39,303 bases of DNA, from positions 1-39,303 of the forward strand of contig MGPB01000022.1 of NCBI GenBank assembly GCA_001795455.1, given 5' to 3'. This DNA comes from Curvibacter sp. GWA2_63_95. GTDB taxonomy: Bacteria; Pseudomonadota; Gammaproteobacteria; Burkholderiales; Burkholderiaceae_C. The notes beneath the pieces are model-generated. The model saw only the letters and a program-made list of their open reading frames with translations, had not been told where the DNA came from and searched no databases. A program made the translations under genes and the position numbers. Shown one piece after another: positions 17,802-26,315 of the stretch (the stretch's first letter is position 1; the number at the start of each line of letters is the position of its first letter).

Positions 17802-19037
17802 TCAGCCTCCAGACGCGCGTGGTGCGGACGCACTGCTGGCCGGCGTGGACGCCGCAGCCCCCTTGCCCAGCTCGACGATACGCACAGGCGTTCCATCGCG
17901 CTGCAAACGCTGTTGGCCCGCCACCACAATGGTTTGCCCTTCGCTCAGACCTTCCCTCACCTCCACCTTGCCCTGACGACGCACCCCCAGCTTCACTTCC
18001 TGTCGCTTGGATACCCACTCCGTATTGGCCGGTACATTGCTTGCGGCAGGCACATCCGATGGTGCAACCACCAGCACCACAAATTGCTTGCCCCCCTGCG
18101 GGACCAAAGACTCTTCGGGCACCACCAGTGCGGCGTCATTGACGCCAAAAATTGCCGTTACCCGGGCAAACATGCCAGGCCGCAGCGGCGCACCACCAGA
18201 GCCCCCGGTCCGCTCTCCGCCTGTGTTGGGCAACACAGCCCGTACACCGACTGAGCGGCCATTGGCATCCAGGAGCGGGTCGACCGCCTCGATGCGCGCC
18301 TTGAACGCCTGACCGGGAAATGCGTCCAGGGCCAGTTCCACCACCTGACCGGGGCGCAGCTTGCGCTGGTAACGCTCGGGCAGCCGAAAGTCCACCAACA
18401 TGCTGCCGATGTCCTCCAGATTGACCAGATCCGCGCCATCCTTGACGTAGTCACCCACGTTCACCGCACGCAGGCCCACCGTTCCATCGAAGGGCGCAAC
18501 AATCGCCATGCGCCCCAAACGGGCCTGCACCAGCGAGAGTTGGGCCTGCACGACCTGTAGGTTGGCGGCACTTTCGTCCAACACGCGCTGGGCCACAAAG
18601 TTTTGCGCGAGCAACTCCTGGTTGCGCTTGAAGTTGGCCTCGGCAATCGACAACTGGGCCTGGGCCTGGCTGAGTTCTGCGCGTTGCAGGGTGTCATCCA
18701 ACTGCACCAGAAGTTGCCCCTTGCGCACTTGCGCGCCGTCTTTGAATCCCAGGGTCTTGACACGCCCTGCCACCTCCGGACGCACCATCACACTCTGGCG
18801 CGAACGCAAGGAACCGACCGACTGTGCATCGTCTTGCAGAGTGGTGCGCATGACCTTGGCAACTTCAACCCCGGCAATACGCGGCGGTGCAGCGGTCGTG
18901 GAACCAACCGCGGTGGGGCCATGGCCACCAACCATTTCCTTGGGGCCCTGGGGCTTGGATTGGTACCACCATGCTGCACCAGAGAGCGCTGCCATACCAA
19001 CAATTGCGACCGCGGAGTAAACAGCTTTTGATGCCAT
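17802..19037 (-). CDS. RND efflux periplasmic adaptor subunit (membrane fusion protein)
   Basis: This 411-residue adaptor bridges the RND pump and an outer-membrane channel. The N-terminus MASKAVYSAVAIVGMAALSG is an uncleaved-looking anchor or signal peptide without a lipobox cysteine. The biotinyl-lipoyl-like half-motif VRPEVAGRVKTLGFKDGAQV is followed by a helical hairpin (LSQAQAQLSIAEANFKRNQEL). The second half is MAIVAPFDGTVGLRAVNVGDYV and beta-barrel and membrane-proximal domains complete the protein. The ATG at 19037 was chosen because the family start is here; the open frame extends 198 bases further without similarity. No clear ribosome site is visible. It is co-transcribed with the pump. 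A 10-base inverted repeat lies 74-104 bases upstream. Confidence 0.93.
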   Translation of the reverse strand: MASKAVYSAVAIVGMAALSGAAWWYQSKPQGPKEMVGGHGPTAVGSTTAAPPRIAGVEVAKVMRTTLQDDAQSVGSLRSRQSVMVRPEVAGRVKTLGFKDGAQVRKGQLLVQLDDTLQRAELSQAQAQLSIAEANFKRNQELLAQNFVAQRVLDESAANLQVVQAQLSLVQARLGRMAIVAPFDGTVGLRAVNVGDYVKDGADLVNLEDIGSMLVDFRLPERYQRKLRPGQVVELALDAFPGQAFKARIEAVDPLLDANGRSVGVRAVLPNTGGERTGGSGGAPLRPGMFARVTAIFGVNDAALVVPEESLVPQGGKQFVVLVVAPSDVPAASNVPANTEWVSKRQEVKLGVRRQGKVEVREGLSEGQTIVVAGQQRLQRDGTPVRIVELGKGAAASTPASSASAPRASGG

Positions 19038-19110
19038 GAAAAAAAGTGATTTTGGGGGTTGAAAACGGGCTAACCGCCGATAGTAGCCCTTGGACGTGAC
19101 ACCGGACGCG

Positions 19111-19141
19111 CCAATACGCAAGCCCCGTGCCTGCGTATTGG
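19111..19141. promoter_or_regulatory. Inverted repeat between rnhA and the efflux operon
   Basis: CCAATACGCA (19111-19120) and TGCGTATTGG (19132-19141) are perfect 10-base arms separated by 11 bases. The element lies 74-104 bases upstream of the adaptor start and 18 bases past the rnhA stop. It could be an operator for a TetR- or MarR-type repressor of the pump. A weak terminator for rnhA is the alternative, though no T tract follows. No regulator gene is adjacent. Confidence 0.45.
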
Positions 19142-19158
19142 CATTCACGCTGCGCGAG

Positions 19159-19611
19159 CTAGCACCGACCCAGTGCTTTGTCCACGCCCCGGTTGGCCAA
19201 AGCATCGGCGCGCTCATTGCCGGGGTCACCGGCATGGCCCTTCACCCAGCGCCAGTCAATGGTATGGCCTGCAGTGCTGACCAGTGCATCCAGTTGCTGC
19301 CACAAGTCCACGTTCTTGACGGGTTGTTTGGCTGCCGTCTTCCAGCCCTTGGCCTTCCAGCCCGCCAGCCATTCGGTGATGCCCTTGAGCACGTACTGGC
19401 TGTCCAAGTGCAACACCACACTGCAGGGGCGTTTGAGTGCCCCCAAGGCCTGGATCACGGCCATCATTTCCATGCGGTTATTGGTGGTGCCTAACTCCCC
19501 GCCAAACAACTCCTTTTCACTCCCGTCCGGCGAGCGCAGCAACACGCCCCAGCCACCAGGCCCCGGATTGCCCTTGCAAGCGCCATCCGTATAAATCACC
19601 ACTGAATTCAT
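19159..19611 (-). CDS. rnhA: Ribonuclease HI
   Basis: This 150-residue cytoplasmic nuclease cleaves RNA in RNA-DNA hybrids, removing R-loops and primers. The four catalytic acids are visible: Asp in [17 protein letters not shown], Glu in [13 protein letters not shown], Asp in LHLDSQYV and Asp in GNERADALA. Length matches E. coli RNase HI (155). A basic handle-like stretch ([20 protein letters not shown]) is present. The ATG at 19611 was chosen; a GTG four codons upstream is possible. It lies 25 bases downstream of the yafS-like methyltransferase, a neighbourhood also seen around rnhA in E. coli. Confidence 0.95.
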   Translation of the reverse strand: MNSVVIYTDGACKGNPGPGGWGVLLRSPDGSEKELFGGELGTTNNRMEMMAVIQALGALKRPCSVVLHLDSQYVLKGITEWLAGWKAKGWKTAAKQPVKNVDLWQQLDALVSTAGHTIDWRWVKGHAGDPGNERADALANRGVDKALGRC

Positions 19612-19636
19612 GCTCTGAGTCACTTTCCTTCTACTT

Positions 19637-20422
19637 TCATTTTTGTGTAAACCCGGGCCGCTGGCTGCGCTGCACCACCGGAACCGGAGCACCGGCGCCT
19701 GCCGATGCCGTTTTCCATGCGGGACCCAGCAAGCGCATGCCACGCACACGCTTAACGGCCACCAAAAAATACGCAGCCCCAACGATGGGCCACCAGCGCG
19801 GCCCCGCGCGGTCCATCCAGGCCCAACGCTCCAGCCAGGTCTCACTGCGCACGGCCGGCCGGTAGCAGCCAAAGCGGCCCTCTTCCACTTCAAAGCCCAA
19901 CAGGCGCAGCCAATCGCGCAAGCGCCAATACCCAATAAATTCCCCGCAATCGGGCAAAAACAGGTCGCCTGCGCCCAGTCGCCGCAAGGCATGGGCCCGC
20001 CGCTGCCGAAGCCCCCACAAACTTACAGGATTCAGGCCACATATCACCACGCGGCCTTCGGGCACCAACACACGCTCCACTTCCCGCAAGGTGGTGTGAG
20101 GGTCTGCACTGAGCTCCAGGGTATGGGGCAGCACAACCAAATCCAGGCTGCAAGCAGAGAAAGGCAGCGCAGCATAGTCGGTTACCAACGTGGTGGGCGG
20201 TATCGCAATGCCGGGCACCGACTCCGGCGTGGGCATGCCGAGCCATTGGTGTGGCATGCGATTGGCACGCAAGCCCTGCAACTGCGGAACCCCCAACTGC
20301 AGCGCGTGGTACCCAAAGATGTCGGCCACTGCGGACTCCAGCTGCGCATCTTCCCAGTGCAGCAAGTACCGGCCCGCTGGCGTCTGGAACCAGTCGTGCA
20401 AACCTATAATTTGGTCGCTCAT
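19637..20422 (-). CDS. YafS-like class I methyltransferase (atypical SAM site)
   Basis: This 261-residue protein resembles SAM-dependent methyltransferases of type 11. The strongest stretch is [48 protein letters not shown], which is motifs III-IV of the fold. The usual glycine-rich motif I (GxGxG) is not visible near the N-terminus, where [16 protein letters not shown] stands instead, so SAM binding may be altered. The position between rnhA and gloB matches yafS in E. coli, which supports that assignment. The ATG at 20422 overlaps the start codon of divergent gloB. An upstream TTG would lengthen it by 11 residues. The substrate is unknown. Confidence 0.82.
   Translation of the reverse strand: MSDQIIGLHDWFQTPAGRYLLHWEDAQLESAVADIFGYHALQLGVPQLQGLRANRMPHQWLGMPTPESVPGIAIPPTTLVTDYAALPFSACSLDLVVLPHTLELSADPHTTLREVERVLVPEGRVVICGLNPVSLWGLRQRRAHALRRLGAGDLFLPDCGEFIGYWRLRDWLRLLGFEVEEGRFGCYRPAVRSETWLERWAWMDRAGPRWWPIVGAAYFLVAVKRVRGMRLLGPAWKTASAGAGAPVPVVQRSQRPGFTQK
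20405..20410 (+). promoter_or_regulatory. Candidate -10 box for gloB giving a near-leaderless mRNA
   Basis: TATAAT lies 10 bases before the gloB ATG and inside the methyltransferase coding region. Initiation about seven bases downstream would leave only a few untranslated bases, and no ribosome site is visible. No convincing -35 box was found. Confidence 0.4.
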
Positions 20423-21191
20423 GACGTTAATACCGCTACCCGCGTTTTCAGACAACTATGTCTGGATGTTGCACGATGGACGAGAAGCACTGGTGGTGGA
20501 CCCGGGAGACGCTGCGCCTGTGCTGCAGGCCCTGCAGCAGGAAGATCTCGAACTGCGCAGCATTCTAGTCACCCACCACCACGCCGACCACACCGGCGGC
20601 ATACATACCTTGCGTGACACCACAGGCGCCCAAGTCTGGGGCCCGGCCCGGGAATCCATTCCGGCCCCTTACCAGCCGCTGGCGCAGGGCCAGCAGCTGA
20701 CCTGCCTGGGTTTGAGTTTCGAGGTCCTGGATGTACCGGGCCACACCGCCGGCCACATTGCTTTCTACAGCGCAGACATTGAGGGCGCACCGCTCCTGTT
20801 TTGCGGCGATACCTTGTTCAGCGCAGGCTGCGGTCGCCTGTTTGAAGGTACGCCCGAGCAAATGGAAGACTCTCTACGGCGCTTGGCCATGCTGCCGGCC
20901 GCCACCCGGGTATGCTGCACCCATGAGTACACCCTGAGTAACCTGCGTTTTGCCTTGGCCGTAGACCCGGACAACACCGATTTGTTAGCCTACCAGGCCC
21001 ATTGCCAAGCCCTGCGTGACCGGGGACTCCCCACCTTGCCGTCTTCGATAGACTTGGAGCGGCGTATCAATCCTTTTTTGCGCGCCAGTGCGCCTCCCAT
21101 TCTTGCCGCCCTGCACGCGTTTGACGCCGCCGGGCTGGCCCACGATGGCGCCTTTGCCACGCTGCGGCGTTGGAAGAACGAATACCGATGA
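20421..21191 (+). CDS. gloB: Hydroxyacylglutathione hydrolase (glyoxalase II)
   Basis: This 256-residue enzyme hydrolyses S-D-lactoylglutathione to D-lactate and glutathione, the second step of methylglyoxal detoxification in the cytoplasm. The binuclear metal motif THHHADH gives His52, His54, Asp56 and His57. Further ligands appear in VPGHTAGHIAFY and FCGDTLFSAGCGRLFEGT, with CCTHEYTLSNLRFA after them. The start [17 protein letters not shown] is typical of the family. The length is normal. The ATG is interlocked with the divergent methyltransferase ATG (20420-20423). Its TGA overlaps the mltD start as ATGA, so the two are translationally coupled. Confidence 0.96.
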   Translation: MTLIPLPAFSDNYVWMLHDGREALVVDPGDAAPVLQALQQEDLELRSILVTHHHADHTGGIHTLRDTTGAQVWGPARESIPAPYQPLAQGQQLTCLGLSFEVLDVPGHTAGHIAFYSADIEGAPLLFCGDTLFSAGCGRLFEGTPEQMEDSLRRLAMLPAATRVCCTHEYTLSNLRFALAVDPDNTDLLAYQAHCQALRDRGLPTLPSSIDLERRINPFLRASAPPILAALHAFDAAGLAHDGAFATLRRWKNEYR

Positions 21192-22771
21192 ATTTTTTGA
21201 AAATCACTAGCCTGCTGGCCGTGGCTTTGCTCACCGCTTGCGCCAGCACCACCCAGCCTCTGGCCCCCCAAGCTACCAGCGCCTCCGCCGATGGCAACAG
21301 CACCCCATCCGCAGAGGCTCTGAGCCTGCAAACCAGCCGTGAGCTGCAGCGCAAGGCGCCTGCTGCAAAGAACTCTCCCTCCAACACGCCCCCCCTGAGC
21401 AGGGTCGACGCGCAAACCCTGCTGTCCTCACGCCCCGTGGTGGCCCTGGCCCCACCTGCCGACTTGTGGGAGCGTATCCGCCGTGGCTATGGCATGCCCG
21501 ACCTGGACACCGAACTGGTACGCGACCGGGAGCAGTGGTACAGCAGCCGCCCTGACTACATTTTCCGCATGACGGAGCGTTCCAAAAAGTACCTCTTCCA
21601 TATTGTTGAGGAGCTGGAGCTGCGTGGCATGCCCACCGAGCTGGCTTTGCTGCCTTTTATTGAAAGTGCCTTCAACCCCCAGGCAGTGTCCAGCGCCAAG
21701 GCTGCTGGCATGTGGCAATTCATGCCTGCCACCGGCAAGTACTTCGAGCTCAAACAAAACGCCTTCCGCGATGACCGCCGTGACGTTCTGGCATCCACCC
21801 GAGCCGCACTGGACTACCTGCAAAAGCTGCACGGCATGTTTGGTGACTGGCACTTGGCGCTGGCGGCCTATAACTGGGGCGAAGGCAGCGTGGGACGCGC
21901 CATTGCCAAAAACAAGCGCGCAGGGCAGGCAACCAGTTACCAAGACCTGAACATGCCCATGGAAACACGGTTTTACGTGCCCAAGCTACAGGCGGTCAAA
22001 AACATCGTGTCAAACCCGGTGCAATACAGCTCCAAGCTGCCCCTGATCGACAATCACCCCTACTTTCAAACGGTGACTCTCCAGCGAGACATCGACCTCA
22101 CCCTGGCCGCCAAACTGGCCGAAGTGGACTTGGCGGACTTCAAGGCACTTAACCCGTCCATCAACCGCCCCGTGATCCTGGCCGCGGGCACCCCGCAAAT
22201 CCTGCTGCCCTGGGACAATGCCGAGGTGTTCCAGTCCAACCTGGAGGCCTATGGCAGCAACCGGCTGGCCAGTTGGACCGCCTGGGTCGCACCCACCACC
22301 ATGCGCCCTGCCGACGCTGCCAAACGTGTCGGCATGTCAGAAAGCGATCTGCGCAGCATCAACAACATCCCCGCACGGGTCGTCATCCGCGCAGGCTCCA
22401 CGCTGCTGGTGCCACGCAGCGCACACATGGCCGACGTGACGGAAAGAGTGGCCGACAACGGCCAGCTAACCCTGGCCCCCGAAGTGACCTTGCGCCGCAC
22501 CAGGGTGCGCGCCGCCAAGGGTGAGACGGTGGCCAGCGTGGCACGCAAGTACAAGGTGACTGCGAGCTCAGTGGCCGAATGGAACAAGGTCAGTGCCAGT
22601 GCCGGTTTCAAGGCGGGCCAGCAGATTGTGTTGTTTTTGCCTGCCAAGGCACGCAGCAAAACCAGCACGGCCCAAGCCCGCGGCAAAGCCACGATTGCCA
22701 AAAGCCCCGCGAAGGGCAAGACTGTCACGGCAAAACCACGCAGCACCGCCACCAAAGTCGCCAAGAAGTAG
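21188..22771 (+). CDS. mltD: Membrane-bound lytic murein transglycosylase D (lipoprotein)
   Basis: This 527-residue cell-wall enzyme cleaves glycan strands to 1,6-anhydro ends. A lipoprotein signal ends in LLTAC with Cys18. The SLT catalytic domain (about 130-280) contains ALLPFIESAFNPQAVS with the catalytic Glu159, then GMWQFMPATGKYF and LAAYNWGEGSV. At least two LysM-like peptidoglycan-binding repeats follow, one near 370-415 (SDLRSINNIPARVVIRAGSTL) and a clearer one near 435-480 (GETVASVARKYKVTASSVAEW). The last 40 residues are a Lys/Ala/Thr-rich basic tail. The ATG overlaps the gloB stop by four bases; an upstream in-frame start would spoil the signal peptide. Confidence 0.95.
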   Translation: MNFLKITSLLAVALLTACASTTQPLAPQATSASADGNSTPSAEALSLQTSRELQRKAPAAKNSPSNTPPLSRVDAQTLLSSRPVVALAPPADLWERIRRGYGMPDLDTELVRDREQWYSSRPDYIFRMTERSKKYLFHIVEELELRGMPTELALLPFIESAFNPQAVSSAKAAGMWQFMPATGKYFELKQNAFRDDRRDVLASTRAALDYLQKLHGMFGDWHLALAAYNWGEGSVGRAIAKNKRAGQATSYQDLNMPMETRFYVPKLQAVKNIVSNPVQYSSKLPLIDNHPYFQTVTLQRDIDLTLAAKLAEVDLADFKALNPSINRPVILAAGTPQILLPWDNAEVFQSNLEAYGSNRLASWTAWVAPTTMRPADAAKRVGMSESDLRSINNIPARVVIRAGSTLLVPRSAHMADVTERVADNGQLTLAPEVTLRRTRVRAAKGETVASVARKYKVTASSVAEWNKVSASAGFKAGQQIVLFLPAKARSKTSTAQARGKATIAKSPAKGKTVTAKPRSTATKVAKK

Positions 22772-22799
22772 TAAGCCAAGGCTTCCTTCGCTGGCAGGT

Positions 22800-22816
22800 G
22801 CAGCCCGCCGGGCTGC
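22800..22816. terminator. Hairpin between converging mltD and MAPEG genes
   Basis: GCAGCCC (22800-22806) and GGGCTGC (22810-22816) form a seven-pair stem with a GCC loop. It lies between two converging genes. No T tract follows on either strand, so terminator function is tentative. Confidence 0.35.
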
Positions 22817-22825
22817 GTCTGTAGG

Positions 22826-23239
22826 TCAGCGGTAACCGATCAGCAAAATGGCCACGTTGCAGGCCAACCCCAGACCCCAGACCAGGGAGCGCGCCGTGCC
22901 CATGCCCGCCACATACATCATGATGTAGAGCATGCGCAGCACGATGAACAAAAAGGCCAGAATGTCCATACGTGCCTGGTGGGCACCAAGCTGGTGGGCA
23001 ATGATGACCGCACCAATAAAAAACGGCAGTGCCTCAAAGCTGTTGGCCTGTGCGGCATTGGCGCGGGCTCGCCAATCGGTCTGGCGTGCCAGCCACTCGC
23101 GCGGGTTCACATTGTCGTAACCGCCCTCACGTCGGGGCACATTCAAACGCCCCGACTTGGCCAGCCCGGCACAGGCGATGGGTAGCAAGGCGGCAATCAG
23201 CACGCACCAGTAAGCAACCGTGAAATGGGTGTATTGCAT
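22826..23239 (-). CDS. MAPEG-family membrane protein
   Basis: This is a small 137-residue integral membrane protein with about four hydrophobic helices. Recognisable stretches are RREGGYDNVNPREWLARQTDWRARANAAQANSFEALPFFIGAVIIAHQLG and RMLYIMMYVAG, which match bacterial MAPEG proteins (eicosanoid and glutathione metabolism superfamily). The arginine-rich loop and the NSFEALPFF segment are family hallmarks. The ATG at 23239 was chosen over an upstream in-frame ATG because the conserved region begins here. It lies 45 bases downstream of recR and may be co-transcribed. The bacterial members have no firm function, so the substrate is unknown. Confidence 0.85.
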   Translation of the reverse strand: MQYTHFTVAYWCVLIAALLPIACAGLAKSGRLNVPRREGGYDNVNPREWLARQTDWRARANAAQANSFEALPFFIGAVIIAHQLGAHQARMDILAFLFIVLRMLYIMMYVAGMGTARSLVWGLGLACNVAILLIGYR

Positions 23240-23284
23240 GAACAAACTACTTTCAAGAAACAAGCCTGGCAAGCCACGCGCGCA

Positions 23285-23875
23285 CTAGCGACGATCCACC
23301 AGGGCGTGGGCAATGGTGCCCAGGTCCACATACTCCAGCTCGCTCCCCACCGGCACGCCGCGTGCCAGGCGCGTGGGTTTGAGACCACGCACCTTGAGCC
23401 CCTCGGCAATCACGTAGGCCGTGGCCTCGCCTTCGGCGGTGAAGTTGGTAGCCAAAATCACCTCCTGCACCAAACCGTCACAGGCCCGCTCAAACAGCTT
23501 CTTCAGGCCCAGGTCGTTCGGCCCCACGCCGTCCAGCGGACTGAGCTTGCCCATCAGGACGAAGTACAGGCCCTTGTAGGCGCCGGTACGCTCCATGGCG
23601 GCCTGGTCAGCCGGTGTTTCCACCACGCAGAGCTGGCTGTGGTCACGCCGCGGGTCCAGGCAGGATGCACACACCAACTGCTCCGTGAAGGTATGGCAAC
23701 GCTCGCAGTGCTGCACCTGTGTACTGGCAGCTTGCAAGGCCTGTGCCAGCAGTTGGGCACCGGGGCGGTCATGCTGCAGCAAATGAAAGGCCATGCGCTG
23801 CGCCGACTTCACCCCCACACCAGGCAGACGCTTGAGCGCCTGGACCAGTGCGTCTAAGGCATTGGTATCGGACAC
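23285..23875 (-). CDS. recR: Recombination protein RecR
   Basis: This 196-residue protein works with RecO and RecF to load RecA at single-strand gaps. Its order is a helix-hairpin-helix ([20 protein letters not shown], about 13-32), a C4 zinc site ([18 protein letters not shown], about 57-74) and a Toprim domain (about 80-175). The C-terminal Walker-B-like [17 protein letters not shown] completes it. The length is normal. It is the third gene of the conserved dnaX-ybaB-recR cluster and starts 25 bases after ybaB. Confidence 0.97.
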   Translation of the reverse strand: MSDTNALDALVQALKRLPGVGVKSAQRMAFHLLQHDRPGAQLLAQALQAASTQVQHCERCHTFTEQLVCASCLDPRRDHSQLCVVETPADQAAMERTGAYKGLYFVLMGKLSPLDGVGPNDLGLKKLFERACDGLVQEVILATNFTAEGEATAYVIAEGLKVRGLKPTRLARGVPVGSELEYVDLGTIAHALVDRR

Positions 23876-23900
23876 AAATTATTCAGGAGGGTGACGACGC

Positions 23901-24233
23901 TCAGAACGGGAACTTCATGCCACCCGGCAAGCCGGGCATGCCAGCGGTGAGCTTGCCCATTTTCTCGGCCGAGGTCTCCTCGGCCTTGCGCACGGCAGCG
24001 TTGAAAGCCGCCGCCACCAGGTCCTCCAGCATGTCCTTGTCATCGGCCAGCAGGCTGGGGTCGATCACCACGCGCTTGACATCGTGCTTGCAGGTCATGG
24101 TGACCTTCACTAGTCCGGCACCGGACTCACCGCTCACTTCGATATTGCCCAGCTCGTCCTGGGCTTTCTTCATGTTGTCCTGCATCGCCTGGGCTTGTTT
24201 CATCAGGCCGGCGAGTTGTCCTTTGTTGAACAT
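23901..24233 (-). CDS. ybaB: YbaB/EbfC nucleoid-associated protein
   Basis: This 110-residue DNA-binding protein belongs to the YbaB/EbfC family, which forms homodimers and binds or bends DNA. The start [42 protein letters not shown] is characteristic. The conserved core includes [11 protein letters not shown] and [16 protein letters not shown], and the end is rich in Gly/Met/Pro. The ATG at 24233 was chosen because the family start is here; the frame runs on 108 bases upstream. It sits between dnaX and recR, as in most proteobacteria. Confidence 0.96.
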   Translation of the reverse strand: MFNKGQLAGLMKQAQAMQDNMKKAQDELGNIEVSGESGAGLVKVTMTCKHDVKRVVIDPSLLADDKDMLEDLVAAAFNAAVRKAEETSAEKMGKLTAGMPGLPGGMKFPF

Positions 24234-24276
24234 GGATGTCCTTGCGTAAGAGAAAGAAAAAAAGGGGGTACAGGCC

Positions 24277-26241
24277 TCAGAGGGGCCGTAGGGAGCCGGG
24301 CACGATTTTCGCGCCAAAGTCCCGCACCAGGGATTGCACAAACGGGTGGTCGTTGATTATCTTCTCTGCCGCCACTTGCTTCTCAGCCGATGCAGCAGCG
24401 TTGCGCCGACTGGGGTTGTCGGTCACCCGCCCCACCTCGACCACCAGCTTGACCGCAAACCCGGCAGCGGCCAGTGCAGCGGTCAGCCGGTCGCGCGTGC
24501 CGGGCTGATTCAGCGTCTCGCGCTCCAGGCGCAGCAGCCACTGGTCCGTGTCGCGCGCGATCAGCTGCGATTGCAGCGCCAGCTCACGGACCATGGCGGT
24601 GATCGCCTCGGTCTGGATGAGCTGCTGCACGGTGGCATGCCAGAAATCGCCCTCTTCGGTGGGCAACAGCACCTGTGGGGCTTGCGTAGCTGCCACATCC
24701 GATCGACTCTCCGTCTGCGTCCGCACCGGAACTGCTACAACTTTAGTAGCTGCTGGCGCAGATACGACGGGGGCTAGAGGCCTATTTTGATCCTCATAGA
24801 GATCGGAGGGCTCTTCGTCGTCCGGGCCACTGTCGCGCACGGTCAGCACCTGTCCGGGAGGGATCTCTGCAGGGTCCTGGGCTGCGGCGGGCTCGGGTAT
24901 CGCGGGCGCCTCTTCCCAGGGCTGCACCACCGGGGGGCGTACCACCACGGCAACAGCCACGGGCGCCGCAGGCGCGGGCACCGAAGCCGGCACGGCAGCG
25001 GGAGCGACCACCGGACGCGCAGCAGGCATCGGCACAGGTGCAACAACAGCGGCTGCGGGAGCCGCTGCAGGCGCAGTGCGCACCGGCGCAGCGGCGTCAG
25101 TTAGAGTTTTTTTTTCAGCCAGTGGCGCTGCGCCAGTCTGGGGCTTGAAGGCCAGCAGACGCAGCAGCACCATGGTCAGTGCGGCATATTCGTCCGGTGC
25201 CAGGCCCAGGTCGGCACGGCCATGCAGGCAAATGCTGTAGAGCAGCTGGGTTTCATCGGCAGGCAACAGGCCGGCCAGGCGAGCCGTATCCGCCGCTTCG
25301 GGATCGCTATCGTCGGCAGCGGCCGCCCCCCCCATGGCCTGCAACACCGCCATGCGTTGCAGCACGGTGGACATTTCTTCGAGGGTCGAGGCCGCGCTCA
25401 GGCCGTTATGGCGCAGGGCCTCGGAGGTTTCCACCACCGTCTTGCCATCGCCCAGTGCCAGCGCCTCAATCAGTCGGAACACATAGCTGCGGTCCACACT
25501 GCCCAGCATCTGGCGCACCGTGGCCTCTTGCAACTGGCCCGAGCCAAAGGCAATGGCTTGGTCGGTCAGGCTCAGGGCATCGCGCATGGAACCACGCGCA
25601 GCGCGGGCCAAGAGGCGCAGAGCCTGCACTTCGGAGCTGACCTGCTCCACCTCCAGCACCTTGGTCAGGTGTTCACGGATGGTCTCGGGTGCCATGGGGC
25701 GCAGGTTGAACTGCAGGCAGCGCGAGAGCACGGTGACCGGCACCTTCTGCGGATCGGTCGTGGCCAGCACAAATTTCAAATACTCGGGCGGCTCTTCCAG
25801 CGTCTTCAACATGGCGTTGAACGCCGTGTTGGTGAGCATGTGCACCTCGTCGATCATGAAAACCTTGAAGCGCCCCTGCACCGGTTTGTAGACCGCCTGC
25901 TCCAGCAGGGCCTGCACCTCATCCACACCGCGGTTGGATGCTGCGTCCAGTTCGGTGTAATCCACAAACCGACCGCTATCAATATCAGAGCATGCTTGGC
26001 ACACTCCACAAGGGGTAGCGGTGATTCCGCCATTGCCGTCAATGCCCTGACAGTTGAGCGACTTGGCCAGGATGCGCGACACCGTGGTCTTGCCGACGCC
26101 CCGCGTGCCGGTGAACAGGTAGGCGTGGTGCAGGCGCTGGGTGGTCAGCGCGTTGGTCAGGGCTTGCACCACATGGTCCTGCCCCACCATTTCGGTGAAG
26201 TTGCGCGGACGGTACTTGCGGGCGAGCACGAGGTAAGACAT
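24277..26241 (-). CDS. dnaX: DNA polymerase III subunit tau (and probably gamma)
   Basis: This 654-residue clamp-loader ATPase holds the replicative polymerase together. The AAA+ module (about 1-235) has Walker [10 protein letters not shown] with Lys51, zinc cysteines 64, 78, 81 and 84, and Walker [11 protein letters not shown]. The arginine-finger region is [10 protein letters not shown]. Domain III ends near residue 367. A Pro/Ala-rich linker follows (about 380-520) and then the tau C-terminal region. At residues 376-379 the gene has nine consecutive A residues. Insertion or loss of one A gives a stop within five codons, yielding a product of about 380 residues that would be gamma. A dispersed repeat encodes part of the linker (about 484-507). 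It is the first gene of the cluster with ybaB and recR. Confidence 0.96.
   Translation of the reverse strand: MSYLVLARKYRPRNFTEMVGQDHVVQALTNALTTQRLHHAYLFTGTRGVGKTTVSRILAKSLNCQGIDGNGGITATPCGVCQACSDIDSGRFVDYTELDAASNRGVDEVQALLEQAVYKPVQGRFKVFMIDEVHMLTNTAFNAMLKTLEEPPEYLKFVLATTDPQKVPVTVLSRCLQFNLRPMAPETIREHLTKVLEVEQVSSEVQALRLLARAARGSMRDALSLTDQAIAFGSGQLQEATVRQMLGSVDRSYVFRLIEALALGDGKTVVETSEALRHNGLSAASTLEEMSTVLQRMAVLQAMGGAAAADDSDPEAADTARLAGLLPADETQLLYSICLHGRADLGLAPDEYAALTMVLLRLLAFKPQTGAAPLAEKKTLTDAAAPVRTAPAAAPAAAVVAPVPMPAARPVVAPAAVPASVPAPAAPVAVAVVVRPPVVQPWEEAPAIPEPAAAQDPAEIPPGQVLTVRDSGPDDEEPSDLYEDQNRPLAPVVSAPAATKVVAVPVRTQTESRSDVAATQAPQVLLPTEEGDFWHATVQQLIQTEAITAMVRELALQSQLIARDTDQWLLRLERETLNQPGTRDRLTAALAAAGFAVKLVVEVGRVTDNPSRRNAAASAEKQVAAEKIINDHPFVQSLVRDFGAKIVPGSLRPL
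24719..24788 (+). repeat. Dispersed repeat, copy inside dnaX linker
   Basis: CTACAACTTTAGTAGCTGCT continues GGCGCAGATACGACGGGGGC and TAGAGGCCTATTTTGATC, closely matching the copies at 4348 and 31200 in the same orientation. Read on the minus strand it encodes about 24 in-frame residues (around 484-507) of the tau linker, including [18 protein letters not shown]. The frame is preserved. Confidence 0.7.
25097..25116 (-). other. Putative slippage site in dnaX for gamma synthesis
   Basis: Nine T residues on the plus strand (25107-25115) are nine A residues in the dnaX message, read GAA AAA AAA ACT. With ten A the frame becomes AAC TCT AAC TGA; with eight A it becomes CTC TAA. Both alternatives stop at once. 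The site lies just after domain III, where gamma should end. A small hairpin (TGGCGCAGCGCCA) precedes it. T. thermophilus dnaX uses a similar A9 run for transcriptional slippage. Confidence 0.65.
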
Positions 26242-26315
26242 CCACCGATTCTAGTGCGCCAACCCAGCCACTCTCAGTTAGACTGGAAGCCCACAAAGAC
26301 CACCCACCCACTCAC

